Of a stretch of DNA of 64,000 nucleotides, positions 51,093-60,587 are shown one piece after another. Both the position numbers and the translations under genes were made by a program. The notes under the pieces are model-generated. The model was not told where the DNA came from. It ran no database searches and worked only from the letters and a program-made list of their open reading frames with translations. This DNA is from Treponema sp. (GTDB lineage: Bacteria > Spirochaetota > Spirochaetia > Treponematales > Treponemataceae), in assembly GCA_016294035.1 (NCBI GenBank), contig JAEDCT010000006.1:58044-122043 (forward strand), given 5' to 3'. How positions within the stretch are numbered: the stretch's first letter is position 1; every line of letters begins with the position of its first letter.

Positions 51093-52257
51093 TTGAATTT
51101 GGATCAATTACTTTTCCTTTGTATAGCATTTTCGGGTATACCACAAGCTTGAGTTTTTTCTCCAGTCTTGAATACAACTGCATTTCAAACTGGTCACCAA
51201 TCACACAGTTGATTCCATTTTTCCCTGATCTTGCAGTTCTTCCGGCCCTGTGAATGAAAAAATCCTCATTTTCATTGAGATCCATCTGAACAACATGGGA
51301 AATATTGTTTATGTCCAGTCCTCGGGATGTAAGGTCTGTTGTTATGAGAATTTTTGCCTTTCCGCTCTTGAATCTGTCTATGGCACTTTTTCTCTTAATC
51401 TTGTCAGTTTTTGAGCTCAGGGTTTCGCATTCAATTTTCTTGAACCTGAGTTTTGATGCAATATTATCAATCTGATCACTTCTTCCGGTAAAAACAATCA
51501 TTTTTTCCGGTTTTTCAGCGTTGATAAGGCTTCGCAGCGTGTCAATCTTGTCTCTTCTTTCTGCAAAAATGGCCCAGTGGGTAATTCTTTTTCGAAGAAC
51601 GTCTTCCTGTGGCAGTTCAATGAGCATTATCCTGTCGTTTTCATTCAATTCTCCACGTACAATTCCGTCTCGTGCTTTCTGGAGAATTTTAAGCGTATAT
51701 GAAGAAACTGTTGCGGAATTTCCGATTAGCTGAACGTGTTTTGGGAGTCTTTCAAGGAGAGCTTCCGTGTCATCCCTGAGTTCCTTGCTCAACAATCTGT
51801 CTGCTTCATCCAGGACAAGAGTTTCCACCTGTTCTGCCTTGAGCTTTTTCAGGTGAATTAATTCCAGAAGTCTTGAGGCTCCCCCAATGACAATCTCAGG
51901 TTTTTCCTTGAGAAGTTCTATTTGACGTCCTATGGGAGCTCCTCCAATCAAAAGTGCGCACCTGATTTTGCATATACTTTGGATTTCTATTTTGATCTGG
52001 GATGCAAGTTCGTATGTTGGTGAAACAATCATGATCTTTACTGCCTTGCCGGGATTTTCCTGGGCCACAAGGCGTGTAACCAGTGGAAGTACGTAGGCAA
52101 AAGTTTTTCCGGTTCCGGTTTCACTCTGGAACATAATGTTTTTGTTTTCTGCTATGAATGGAATTACTTTTTGCTGTACGCTTGTAGGCTGGGTAATGTG
52201 TTTTTCAAGAAGTGACTTTATAATTTCACTGTTTATGTTTAATTCTTCAAATGTCAT
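51076..52257 (-). CDS. DEAD-box RNA helicase
   Basis: 393 aa from ATG 52257; an in-frame extension to 52308 is possible but the promoter spacing argues against it. Motifs: Q motif region TQPTSVQQKVIP, SETGTGKT (I), PTYELASQI (Ia), VLDEADRLL (II), GNSATV (III), IVFTGRSDQ (IV), TTDLTSRGLDI (V) and HRAGRTAR (VI). The C-terminal end is short and lacks a basic tail. It unwinds RNA in ribosome assembly or decay. No Shine-Dalgarno is seen; a promoter with +1 at the A of ATG suggests a leaderless mRNA. Confidence 0.92.
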   Translation of the reverse strand: MTFEELNINSEIIKSLLEKHITQPTSVQQKVIPFIAENKNIMFQSETGTGKTFAYVLPLVTRLVAQENPGKAVKIMIVSPTYELASQIKIEIQSICKIRCALLIGGAPIGRQIELLKEKPEIVIGGASRLLELIHLKKLKAEQVETLVLDEADRLLSKELRDDTEALLERLPKHVQLIGNSATVSSYTLKILQKARDGIVRGELNENDRIMLIELPQEDVLRKRITHWAIFAERRDKIDTLRSLINAEKPEKMIVFTGRSDQIDNIASKLRFKKIECETLSSKTDKIKRKSAIDRFKSGKAKILITTDLTSRGLDINNISHVVQMDLNENEDFFIHRAGRTARSGKNGINCVIGDQFEMQLYSRLEKKLKLVVYPKMLYKGKVIDPNSIEEIE

Positions 52258-52263
52258 GGACTG

Positions 52264-52292
52264 ATTATACCAAGGGAATTCCAAAAACTCAA
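52264..52292 (-). promoter_or_regulatory. promoter of the DEAD-box gene, predicted leaderless
   Basis: Minus strand -35 TTGAGT (52292-52287), 17-bp spacer, -10 TATAAT (52269-52264). Six bases separate the -10 from the ATG at 52257, so +1 falls on or beside the start codon. Confidence 0.75.
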
Positions 52293-52363
52293 CAAATTGG
52301 ATTTTCAAGGTTTCCTGTTTCTTTTAGTTTGACTTGCCGCTTTTGTGCATCATGCATATTCAA

Positions 52364-52392
52364 TTGAAAAATTTAATATATCTGTGTAAAAT
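52364..52392 (+). promoter_or_regulatory. promoter of the GT4 gene, predicted leaderless
   Basis: -35 TTGAAA (52364-52369), 17-bp spacer, -10 TAAAAT (52387-52392). Six bases separate the -10 from ATG 52399, so +1 coincides with the start codon. Confidence 0.7.
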
Positions 52393-52398
52393 TGACTT

Positions 52399-53520
52399 AT
52401 GAAACTTGGAATTGATACTTTTGACTGCGACCATGGAAAATCTGGCCAGGGATCCTATGTTTTGTCTCTGGTAAGAAATATTCCTCAATGTGATGATCTT
52501 GAATTTGAGCTTTTTGGAGAGGAACATGATCGTTATGTTTATACAAAAGATAATCCAATAAAATATACGAGTGCTGAAGTGAAGGAAACTGCATCTGGTC
52601 AGAGGTTCTGGCATAATTTTGGATTTTCAAGATTCTGCAGAAAAAATTCCTATGATGCCGTGCTGTTTGCCGCTGGTGCAAGAATGCTTCCCTCATCTTT
52701 TTCTGTGCCTGGAGTTGCAGTTGTAAATGAACTTGTGTCTGCAGTTGTTCGTGGTAATGATTTCAACTACTTTTCAAGACAGCAGATTCTAAAAGGACTT
52801 GCACATGCTGATTGCATAATCGTTCCAAGCAAGTTTATTAAATCAGATCTGGAAAAACTTGGAATAAGGAATAAAAACATAGAAATCATTCATCCGGCGG
52901 TTGATACTGAACTTTTTCAGCCAAATCATGATCTTATTGAATCTGATATAGCGGATATAAAACCTTTTGCCATAAAAAAACCCTATATAATCTATGCCAG
53001 ACGAATGGTTGACTCTGAAAAGAAACATGTGGAGCTTATAAAGGCATTCTCAATGTTCAAGAAAAAGACCGGTTTGCCTCACAGACTTGTAATTGCAGGC
53101 AGTGAAGGTCCATACAGCAGTAAGGTTCATGAGGCGGCCTTTGAGTCTGAGTTTGCCAGTGAAATTTTCCTGACCGGTTTTTTTCCGAGGGAAAGTTTTC
53201 CGGATTTGTATAAAAATGCTGAACTCTGTGTTTTTCCGTCAGTAAACGAGGGCATGGGACTTCCTGTTCTTGAAGCAATGGCCAGCGGAATACCTGTTGC
53301 CTGTTCTCGTGAGGGTGCCCTGCAGGAAATTGCCGGGAACTGTGCACTTTTCTTTGACAGCAATGATGTTTGTGAAATTGCAGGTGCCATTGAAAAAATT
53401 GTCTCAGACAAGAATCTTGCTTCTGAACTGGTCAAAAAAGGACTTGATCATGTAAAAAACTATACATGGAAAATGAGTGCAGAAAAGACTATTGAAATTA
53501 TCCGAAAGTATGTGATGTAA
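52399..53520 (+). CDS. GT4-family glycosyltransferase
   Basis: 373 aa with a GT-B fold. The N-terminal Gly-rich acceptor loop (KSGQGSYVLSLVRNI) and the C-terminal donor-binding motif FPSVNEGMGLPVLEAMASGIPV (EGxGLPxLEAMAxG, ~285-300) are present, with SREGALQEIAGN after it. It transfers a sugar from a nucleotide donor to a glycan or lipid carrier on the cytoplasmic side. It faces the acylation pair (DHHW and MBOAT genes) on the opposite strand, which suggests common work on a surface glycan. No ribosome site is visible before ATG 52399. Confidence 0.92.
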   Translation: MKLGIDTFDCDHGKSGQGSYVLSLVRNIPQCDDLEFELFGEEHDRYVYTKDNPIKYTSAEVKETASGQRFWHNFGFSRFCRKNSYDAVLFAAGARMLPSSFSVPGVAVVNELVSAVVRGNDFNYFSRQQILKGLAHADCIIVPSKFIKSDLEKLGIRNKNIEIIHPAVDTELFQPNHDLIESDIADIKPFAIKKPYIIYARRMVDSEKKHVELIKAFSMFKKKTGLPHRLVIAGSEGPYSSKVHEAAFESEFASEIFLTGFFPRESFPDLYKNAELCVFPSVNEGMGLPVLEAMASGIPVACSREGALQEIAGNCALFFDSNDVCEIAGAIEKIVSDKNLASELVKKGLDHVKNYTWKMSAEKTIEIIRKYVM

Positions 53521-53541
53521 AGTTTTTCCCCTGAGTTTTGT

Positions 53542-54951
53542 TCAGTCATAGTTGAACAGATTGCAGTGATCCGGGTCATTGATTTCTGAATAGGATCCGG
53601 GATAGTACAGCAGCATGACTGCGTCAAAGGGGCCGTTCTTTCTTATGTAGGATCTTATGCTTGCTGCAAAATTTCTTCGGTCAAGTGAGTGCATTTCGGA
53701 AGTTTTCTGGCAGATGTATGCCTCAATCGGGTCTGTGTAGCTGTCTCCGATAATGAGAATTTTTGAGCCTTCTTTTGACCTGTTGTTTATGATTACGTTG
53801 TTTATGTCTCCGTGAACAAATGTTCCATATCCGTATTCACCATAGATATCCTTCTTGTCAAATTGTCCTTTCAGAAGAAGAATGTCATAGGGGCCTGAAA
53901 TATTGTTTTTAACATGAGACTGTGCATAGCTGAAATACTTGAAGTCCATTTTATCTCTTGGAAGTGGCAGCACGAAATCTTCCAGGTCGGCCTTGCTCTT
54001 TGTGACTTTTTTTCCATGGGTTCCAAAAAAACAGTCTTCTTTCAGAATGAAATCAAAATTTTTATCATCAGAAAAATATGCTCCGTCAATATTTGTTCCT
54101 GTTTTTTCATTGAGAAAACTACAGATTTCCGGCATAAGTTTCAGTGCTGTTTCAGCTCTCCAGTGATGGTCTGTTCTGTAGAAATTTGAAAGATGAAAGT
54201 CCGTTTTCTGCATGCTGGTCATTGAATCACTTCCTGAGTGAATGATCTTTCTTGTGTCCAGTACGCTTATGTTGTTTTTTTCAAGAAGCTCAATTACCCT
54301 GTCTGCATTTGAGTTTCCAAAATCCTTTATGTCTGCGTATTCTTTGTCATAGGCACAAATTTTCTCCGGTCCCTGAACATAAACCATTGGAGTTCCCTGG
54401 GATTCAAGAAAGTCACGCAGCTTGACTATGTTGTCTGCAGCCTTGGCAATTTCCCCGTCACTGAGTTTCCTCTGGAAAATAGTAAATTCATTGTTACGGA
54501 TTCTCTGGACCGGATTGTTTGAGTCGGATGTGATATACCATGAAATGATTTTTTCATAGGTTGCGGCAATTTCTGTCAGTTTCATTTTCAGCACTATGAA
54601 CTTCAGTAATTTGTCCTCAATCTTGTTTTCAGCTTTCTTGATTTTTGAAAACAGCTTTCTGTCTATTTTTTTTGCCAGGGATTCTGTTTTTGAGTTTTCT
54701 GCAACCGGTTTAGTTTCTTCAAAAGGGTAGAGGGAGTATATGTCATATCGTTCTTCATCTTCATCATCACTTATTTCACTTTCAATATAGTAATTCATCT
54801 CAAAGAAAACGGCTTTCACAAATGTGTTGTTTCCCATGAGACCAAGCTTAACACAAGAAAAAGTAGCCATTCTCAGAAGTGCAAATGCCAGTACAATAAA
54901 GAGAACTGCAAAAGGAATTCTTGCTGCCATGTATTCAATCTTGCTTTTCAT
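53542..54951 (-). CDS. DHHW/AlgX-like SGNH-type acetyltransferase partner
   Basis: 469 aa with one N-terminal membrane segment (~12-28). The DHHW-family motif is RTDHHW (259-264) and a second catalytic element IGDSYTD (401-407) supplies Ser. Residues ~60-120 are charged and probably a linker. Such proteins transfer or position acyl groups in the periplasm, working with MBOAT proteins. The gene follows the MBOAT gene by 21 nt, so they form a pair for O-acylation of a glycan. Confidence 0.88.
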   Translation of the reverse strand: MKSKIEYMAARIPFAVLFIVLAFALLRMATFSCVKLGLMGNNTFVKAVFFEMNYYIESEISDDEDEERYDIYSLYPFEETKPVAENSKTESLAKKIDRKLFSKIKKAENKIEDKLLKFIVLKMKLTEIAATYEKIISWYITSDSNNPVQRIRNNEFTIFQRKLSDGEIAKAADNIVKLRDFLESQGTPMVYVQGPEKICAYDKEYADIKDFGNSNADRVIELLEKNNISVLDTRKIIHSGSDSMTSMQKTDFHLSNFYRTDHHWRAETALKLMPEICSFLNEKTGTNIDGAYFSDDKNFDFILKEDCFFGTHGKKVTKSKADLEDFVLPLPRDKMDFKYFSYAQSHVKNNISGPYDILLLKGQFDKKDIYGEYGYGTFVHGDINNVIINNRSKEGSKILIIGDSYTDPIEAYICQKTSEMHSLDRRNFAASIRSYIRKNGPFDAVMLLYYPGSYSEINDPDHCNLFNYD

Positions 54952-54972
54952 GTCTGCTCCAGTTTATTCCAC

Positions 54973-56379
54973 CTAAAAATTGAAATAGATGAATGGATTG
55001 TTTCCGCCCTTGATTACTGTCAGGGCTGACAGAATGAACATCAGAAGAATCCAGACTGATCTGGCAATTCCATACCATGTGGATTCCTTGTTTTTGATCA
55101 GTTTTGCCAAGGGCATGCTTCCCAATACTCCAATGGCAAGGATGAATGGTGCACCGTTTCTCATGTAGAAGTTGTTTATGATGGATCCTGAAAAACTGAA
55201 CATTGTCTTGATGTAAGTTACTATGTCAGCCAGGCTTGTGCATCGGAAAATAATCCATCCGATAATGATGAATAAAAGCGAGTAGGCGTGAAGAGCGGTT
55301 TTCTGAAGGAGTCTTGTCGCCTTGCTTTCTGAGAACTTAAGGAATTTCATGAAGATGAATTTTTCCATAAGCTGGAGTACCAGGTAGTATATTCCCCAGA
55401 GAATGAAATTCCATGCAGCACCATGCCAGATTCCAGTGAGAACCCAGACTGCTGCAAGGTTAAGTATGTGACGGTGTGGGGAAACTCTTGATCCTCCAAG
55501 TGGAATATACACGTAATCCCTGAAAAATGAAGAAAGGGAAATGTGCCATCTTCGCCAGAATTCTGTTATGGATTTTGAGATGTAAGGATAGTTGAAATTT
55601 TCCTCGAAATGGAATCCGAAGATTCTTCCAAGTCCAATTGCCATGTCTGAGTATCCGGAGAAATCGAAATAAATCTGAATTGTGTAGGCAATTGCCCCAA
55701 TCCATGCGTTTGCCCCGTTGAAATCTGCTGTGCCCATTGAATTGAACACACTGTCTGCAATCTGGGCTGCATAGTTTGCAACAAGACATTTTTTTGCAAG
55801 TCCAAGAATGAACCTGAAGGATCCCTGTGTGAAATCATCTCTTGTTTCTGTTCTGTTTGATATTTCGTTCTGTACGGTTGAATACCTGACGATTGGTCCG
55901 GCAATCAGCTGGGGAAACAGGGCAATGTACAGTGCAAGGTCAAAAATGTTTTTCTGTACCGGAACTTCTTTCTTGTACACGTCAATCACGTAAGTAAGGC
56001 TTTGAAAAGTGAAAAATGAAATGCCAATTGGAAGTGCAATGGTGACCAGCGGGATTTTTGTTGAAATCATGTGCAGGTTTTCCAGAACAAAAGACAGGTA
56101 CTTGAATACGAAAATAAGTCCTATGTTCCAAAGAACAGCCAGGGTCAGGAAGAATCTTCTTTTGCTGCCTGAATCAATGAGCCTTGCAAGCACATAGTTC
56201 ATTATGATTGACAGAATCATTATGAAAACAAAGTATGTTTCTCCCCATGCATAAAACAGAAGGCTTGAAATAAGGAGAAGGGTGTTCTTGAATTTTCGTC
56301 CCTTAAGAAAAGGATTGAAATATAAAACCAGTACTAATGGAAGAAATATAAAAAGAAAAATGTAAGTTGAAAATACCAT
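54973..56379 (-). CDS. MBOAT-family O-acyltransferase (AlgI-like)
   Basis: 468 aa with ten or more membrane segments. The MBOAT core has FWRRWHISLSSFFRDYVYIP and GIWHGAAWNF with the catalytic His319, the key residue of the family. It moves an acyl (acetyl) group across the membrane to a periplasmic partner, here the downstream DHHW protein. It follows secA with an 85-nt gap that holds a long hairpin (56395-56433). No Shine-Dalgarno is visible. Confidence 0.93.
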   Translation of the reverse strand: MVFSTYIFLFIFLPLVLVLYFNPFLKGRKFKNTLLLISSLLFYAWGETYFVFIMILSIIMNYVLARLIDSGSKRRFFLTLAVLWNIGLIFVFKYLSFVLENLHMISTKIPLVTIALPIGISFFTFQSLTYVIDVYKKEVPVQKNIFDLALYIALFPQLIAGPIVRYSTVQNEISNRTETRDDFTQGSFRFILGLAKKCLVANYAAQIADSVFNSMGTADFNGANAWIGAIAYTIQIYFDFSGYSDMAIGLGRIFGFHFEENFNYPYISKSITEFWRRWHISLSSFFRDYVYIPLGGSRVSPHRHILNLAAVWVLTGIWHGAAWNFILWGIYYLVLQLMEKFIFMKFLKFSESKATRLLQKTALHAYSLLFIIIGWIIFRCTSLADIVTYIKTMFSFSGSIINNFYMRNGAPFILAIGVLGSMPLAKLIKNKESTWYGIARSVWILLMFILSALTVIKGGNNPFIYFNF

Positions 56380-56394
56380 ATTGAATATAATTAG

Positions 56395-56433
56395 CAGGGA
56401 GCCTTCTTCAACTTAATTAAAAAAGACTCCCTG
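56395..56433 (-). promoter_or_regulatory. long hairpin between secA and the MBOAT gene
   Basis: CAGGGAG/CTCCCTG arms (7 bp) extended inward by a CTTTTTT/GAAGAAG stretch including G-U pairs, about 15 bp in RNA. No U-run follows, and the hairpin ends 15 nt before the MBOAT ATG. It may end or attenuate secA transcripts, or control translation of the MBOAT gene. Confidence 0.45.
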
Positions 56434-56464
56434 GCTTTAAGCTTTTGTGAAGTTGTTTAAGATT

Positions 56465-59206
56465 CTAGCGGCCGTGACAAGCCTTGTATTTTTTTCCGCT
56501 TCCACATGGGCACGGATCGTTTCGTCCGATTTTTTTCATGCTCCTAACCAGTGTTCCTCCCTGAGGATTTCTTGCAGTTCTCATTGGGCTTGCATTTGCC
56601 TGCTGTCTATTTGCCTCAGATGACATTGATTCTGCTTCCTTGTGTTCTGCAACTATCTGCTTTGGTGCTTCTCGGCGTGCACTCTGTCCTTCAACCTGAA
56701 CTTTAACTCTGAAAACAAGGCTTGCTACTGCATCACGGATTTCATCCAGCATGTCATCGAATCTGTTGAATCCGTCAATCTTGTATTCTGTGAGGGGGTT
56801 TTTCTGTCCGTATCCGCGCAGGTGAACTGCTTCACGCAATCCGTCAAGGAACTCAAGCTGGTCGAGCCATTTTCTGTCAATGAGCTGAATGTACTGGTAT
56901 CTGATGAACATATTGAGATTAGGCTTGCCAATAAGCATTTCCTTCTGTTCGATGTCATGGAGAAGAACATCCTTAATGCCCTGGACTGTAAGCTGATCGT
57001 AAGGAATCTGCTGTCCGAAAATCTGGAAAATAGTGTCAGAAAGTGCACTGAGGCTGCTGTTCTTTCCCTTTGTCGGATGCATTGCAAAAATTTCATCAAC
57101 CTTTTCCATTGCATTTTCTGTTACGCGCTGGCTGAGATTTTCGTCAACAAGAATTGCATCTCGCTGTGAGTATATGAATTTTCTCTGCTGGTTCAATACG
57201 TCATCGAAATCAAGAAGAGTTTTACGGATTTCAAAGTTTCTTTCTTCAACTTTTTTCTGTGCCTTTTCAATTGATCTGTTGAGCATGGGGTGATTGATTG
57301 GCTCTCCAGGTTCCATGCCGATGCGGGACATAATGGACTTCATTTTCTCGCCACCGAAGAGTCTCATGAGATCGTCATCCATTGAAATGTAGAACTTAGA
57401 TCGTCCTGGATCACCCTGACGTCCTGAACGTCCACGAAGCTGGTTGTCAATACGTCGGGATTCATGTCTTTCAGAACCAATAACATAAAGACCACCGAGA
57501 TTTTTTACTTCCTCGCAGTCCTTTTTCCACTGTTCCTTTTCAATGGCAAGAGCCTTTTCATACTGTTCCTTGGTTGCCTGTGTTCCGCATCTCTTCATGG
57601 CACGCATTTCCGGATTTCCACCAAGCTTAATGTCTGTACCACGTCCTGCCATGTTTGTTGCAACAGTAACGCTTCCCTTTGCACCAGCTTCTGCAATGAT
57701 GAGTGCTTCGCGGGCATGGTTTTTTGCGTTCAAGACTTCATGCTTGATTCCCTTTCTTGTGAGAAGGGCGGAAAGATGCTCTGATTTTTCAACGGAAACT
57801 GTACCGATAAGAACCGGCTGTCCTTTCTTGTGAGCTTCGGCAACTTCCTTTACGATTGCATTCCATTTGTCGCTTTCGTTGAGATAAACTTCATCATCCT
57901 CATCTTTTCTTGCAACCGGTCTGTTTGTAGGAATTTCAACAACGTCAAGGTCATAGATCTTGCTGAATTCAACTGCTTCTGTTGCGGCTGTACCAGTCAT
58001 TCCGGAAAGCTTTTCGTACATGCGGAAGAAATTCTGATATGTTACTGTTGCGAGAGTTCGGTTTCTCTGTGCAATCTTCAGGTGTTCCTTTGCTTCAATA
58101 GCCTGATGGAGTCCGTCACCGTAGCGTCTTCCCTCAAGAATACGTCCCGTGAATTCATCAACAATCTGAACCGCTCCATCCCTTACAACATAGTCAACAT
58201 CTGGATGGTAGAGAGTATGTGCCCTCAATGCCTGAGTAAAGTAGTGAACGTATTCAAAATTCTGCTCGTCAAAAACAGTTGTTCCTTCCTCAATGAGCTT
58301 TGATGCAAGGAGAATTTCATTGATCTTGTTCATTCCCTTGTCGGTGAAGGAGATTTTCTTTGATTTTTCATCAATCTTATAGTCGCCTTCAAGAGCTTCT
58401 CTTTCTTCTGGAAGCATGTTTACTTCATCAGGGTAGTCATTTGTCTTAGGATCTTTTTCAACTTCCTTGAACTTGTCAACATGCTTGTCTACTTCAAAGA
58501 ATTTATATGTATCATCTTCGCCCTGGCCTGAAATAATGAGAGGAGTTCTAGCCTCATCAATAAGGATCGAGTCAATTTCATCGACGATACAGAAGTTGAA
58601 TCCGCGCTGAACTTTCTGGCTTGCTTCCATCTGCATGTTGTCACGAAGATAGTCAAATCCGAATTCACTGTTTGTTCCGTATGTAAGGTCACAGGCATAG
58701 GCTGCTCTTCGCTGGTTATTGTCCATGTTTGGAAGAATGCATCCAACAGTCTGTCCCAGAAACTGGTATACACGACCCATCCACTGGCTGTCGCGTCCTG
58801 CAAGGTAATCGTTTACCGTAACAATATGAACACCTTTGCCTGTAAGTGAATTGAGGTAAGCTGCACATACGCACATGAGAGTCTTACCTTCACCGGTCTT
58901 CATTTCTGTTATGCGTCCTGAATTGAGAACAAGTGAACCCATAAGCTGGCATGGATAAGCTCTTTCGCCGAGTACGCGTCTTGCAGCTTCTCTTGCAAGT
59001 GCAAATGCATCCACGAGAATGTCATCAAGAGTTTCTCCCTTTGAGAGACGTTCCTTGAATATTTTTGTCTGCTCTGGAAACTGATCGTCTGTGAAACTCT
59101 GAGCCCAGGATTCACGGCCTTCTATGGCTTTTACAACTGGATTGAGTGCTTTTACGGCCCTGTCATTTGCAGAACCAAAAATCAAAGTCAAAAGCTTATC
59201 AAACAT
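56465..59206 (-). CDS. secA: preprotein translocase ATPase SecA
   Basis: 913 aa. Walker A is MKTGEGKTL, Walker B region IVDEIDSILIDEAR, and MTGTAATEA and GRSGRQGDPG are conserved. The C-terminal zinc-binding tail NDPCPCGSGKKYKACHG binds SecB or ribosomes. It drives Sec-dependent export of the many signal-peptide proteins seen here. The Shine-Dalgarno is weak (GGAG about 11 nt before the ATG). Confidence 0.98.
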   Translation of the reverse strand: MFDKLLTLIFGSANDRAVKALNPVVKAIEGRESWAQSFTDDQFPEQTKIFKERLSKGETLDDILVDAFALAREAARRVLGERAYPCQLMGSLVLNSGRITEMKTGEGKTLMCVCAAYLNSLTGKGVHIVTVNDYLAGRDSQWMGRVYQFLGQTVGCILPNMDNNQRRAAYACDLTYGTNSEFGFDYLRDNMQMEASQKVQRGFNFCIVDEIDSILIDEARTPLIISGQGEDDTYKFFEVDKHVDKFKEVEKDPKTNDYPDEVNMLPEEREALEGDYKIDEKSKKISFTDKGMNKINEILLASKLIEEGTTVFDEQNFEYVHYFTQALRAHTLYHPDVDYVVRDGAVQIVDEFTGRILEGRRYGDGLHQAIEAKEHLKIAQRNRTLATVTYQNFFRMYEKLSGMTGTAATEAVEFSKIYDLDVVEIPTNRPVARKDEDDEVYLNESDKWNAIVKEVAEAHKKGQPVLIGTVSVEKSEHLSALLTRKGIKHEVLNAKNHAREALIIAEAGAKGSVTVATNMAGRGTDIKLGGNPEMRAMKRCGTQATKEQYEKALAIEKEQWKKDCEEVKNLGGLYVIGSERHESRRIDNQLRGRSGRQGDPGRSKFYISMDDDLMRLFGGEKMKSIMSRIGMEPGEPINHPMLNRSIEKAQKKVEERNFEIRKTLLDFDDVLNQQRKFIYSQRDAILVDENLSQRVTENAMEKVDEIFAMHPTKGKNSSLSALSDTIFQIFGQQIPYDQLTVQGIKDVLLHDIEQKEMLIGKPNLNMFIRYQYIQLIDRKWLDQLEFLDGLREAVHLRGYGQKNPLTEYKIDGFNRFDDMLDEIRDAVASLVFRVKVQVEGQSARREAPKQIVAEHKEAESMSSEANRQQANASPMRTARNPQGGTLVRSMKKIGRNDPCPCGSGKKYKACHGR

Positions 59207-59322
59207 ATTTTAATTTTCTCCATGTCACGCACCTGAAAAAACAAAAGGTGCATATTAATCACCCAATAATACTGAATTTGATTCATATATTCAAGAAAAA
59301 CATAAATTCATCCATGTGCAAA

Positions 59323-59351
59323 TTGACACCTGGTAACTTATTGATTATTCT
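59323..59351 (+). promoter_or_regulatory. promoter of the lipoprotein at 59362
   Basis: -35 TTGACA (59323-59328), 17-bp spacer, -10 TATTCT (59346-59351). The predicted +1 lies 0-4 nt before ATG 59362, so the mRNA leader is very short or absent. Confidence 0.6.
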
Positions 59352-59361
59352 TGGTATTGGT

Positions 59362-60579
59362 ATGAACTTTAGAAGATTTCTTTCAATATATAGCGTGGTT
59401 TTTGCCGTCTTGTTTGTTTCGTGTGGTGAAAACAAGAATATTTCATCAATTGAGCGTGAGAATTTGTTTACCCTTAATTATGGGAATTTTGAGGATGAGA
59501 TCAATGTGTATTCTCTCCTGGAATCCGGAAGCGTGAACACTGAGATTTTCATGCAGGACGGATTCTTCTATATATTAAATGGCGAATCCAAGAAAATCAT
59601 GGAAATGAACAGCTATGGAAACCTTATTACCCTTTTGTACAATGATGAGGAAAATATAAGGCCTTCCTTTGCGGGCAATGATGAAAATGTCTCTGCAACA
59701 AGACAGGCTGTTGTCTATCCTTTCAATGAACTTACATCCATATCTGTTGACTCAAGAAAGTTTCTCTATGTTGCAGACAGGCTTCCAAGGGACAGGTATG
59801 TCTATGATTCGGAGAGCGGCATGGCTCTTACTCAGGTTGTCCTCAGGTTTGACGAGAACAAGAAATTCATTGATTACATCGGGCAAAAGGGGCCGGGTGG
59901 AGAACCTTTTCCTCTTATCAATAAAATCTATACGAATGAAAATAATGAACTGGTTGTTTTCTGTTCTACAATGTCCAGCTATGAGATTTACTGGTACTCT
60001 GTTTCAGGATTTTTGATTCATAAGGTTGAGATTGAAAGAAACAAGATTCCAAATCCATATTCCAGGGAAATGAAGGATTCCTATGCTTCTTTGGGCAATG
60101 TGGTGTGTGACTACGAGCAGAAGAAGCTCTATCTTAAGGTTGACTATTATGATTCTAAAATTGATGAGTCAAGCCGTGTTAAGTCTGGAGTCAGGTATGT
60201 TTCAACATTGATTTACCCCCTCAACGTTGAAAACCAGACTTTTGATCATCCTATTTCAATTCCTCCATATACCGAACATCATTCAGACGGACTTTCAAAT
60301 GAAACCATAGATATTCCATACGATTTTCTAGGTGTGACTGATGACCAGTGGTTCTATTTTATTGTCAGCACGGATGACGGTTTCAGCATTCAGATGGTAC
60401 AGTCAAATGGTCAGCGTATTTTGAAGCGAAGGATTCCTCTCAATAGGGCAGATGTCCTTTATTATACTTTCAACTTGAGCCGTGAGGGTATTATTTCAGC
60501 CCTTTTGGTTCAGAAGGAAAATGCTTCAATTACGTGGTGGCGTATTGATTCTCTTATTCAGTCAATTTTGAAGAGCTAG
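59362..60579 (+). CDS. lipoprotein with a beta-propeller-like body
   Basis: 405 aa from ATG 59362; an open frame extends to 59146 but includes no signal. The signal ends in lipobox FVSC (Cys20). The body has repeating beta segments (ILNGESKKIMEMNSYGNLIT, FLYVADRLPRDRYVYDSESG, GYIGQKGPGGEPFPL-type turn), which suggest a propeller. The family is not firmly recognised; spirochaetes have related beta-propeller lipoproteins. It begins a + strand run of five genes with short gaps or overlaps. Confidence 0.75.
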   Translation: MNFRRFLSIYSVVFAVLFVSCGENKNISSIERENLFTLNYGNFEDEINVYSLLESGSVNTEIFMQDGFFYILNGESKKIMEMNSYGNLITLLYNDEENIRPSFAGNDENVSATRQAVVYPFNELTSISVDSRKFLYVADRLPRDRYVYDSESGMALTQVVLRFDENKKFIDYIGQKGPGGEPFPLINKIYTNENNELVVFCSTMSSYEIYWYSVSGFLIHKVEIERNKIPNPYSREMKDSYASLGNVVCDYEQKKLYLKVDYYDSKIDESSRVKSGVRYVSTLIYPLNVENQTFDHPISIPPYTEHHSDGLSNETIDIPYDFLGVTDDQWFYFIVSTDDGFSIQMVQSNGQRILKRRIPLNRADVLYYTFNLSREGIISALLVQKENASITWWRIDSLIQSILKS

Positions 60580-60587
60580 ACGTTTTT

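Noticed and set aside
59146..59361. N-terminal extension of the propeller lipoprotein
   Set aside because: It overlaps the start of secA, has no signal, and places the lipobox far inside; ATG 59362 begins a normal lipoprotein signal.
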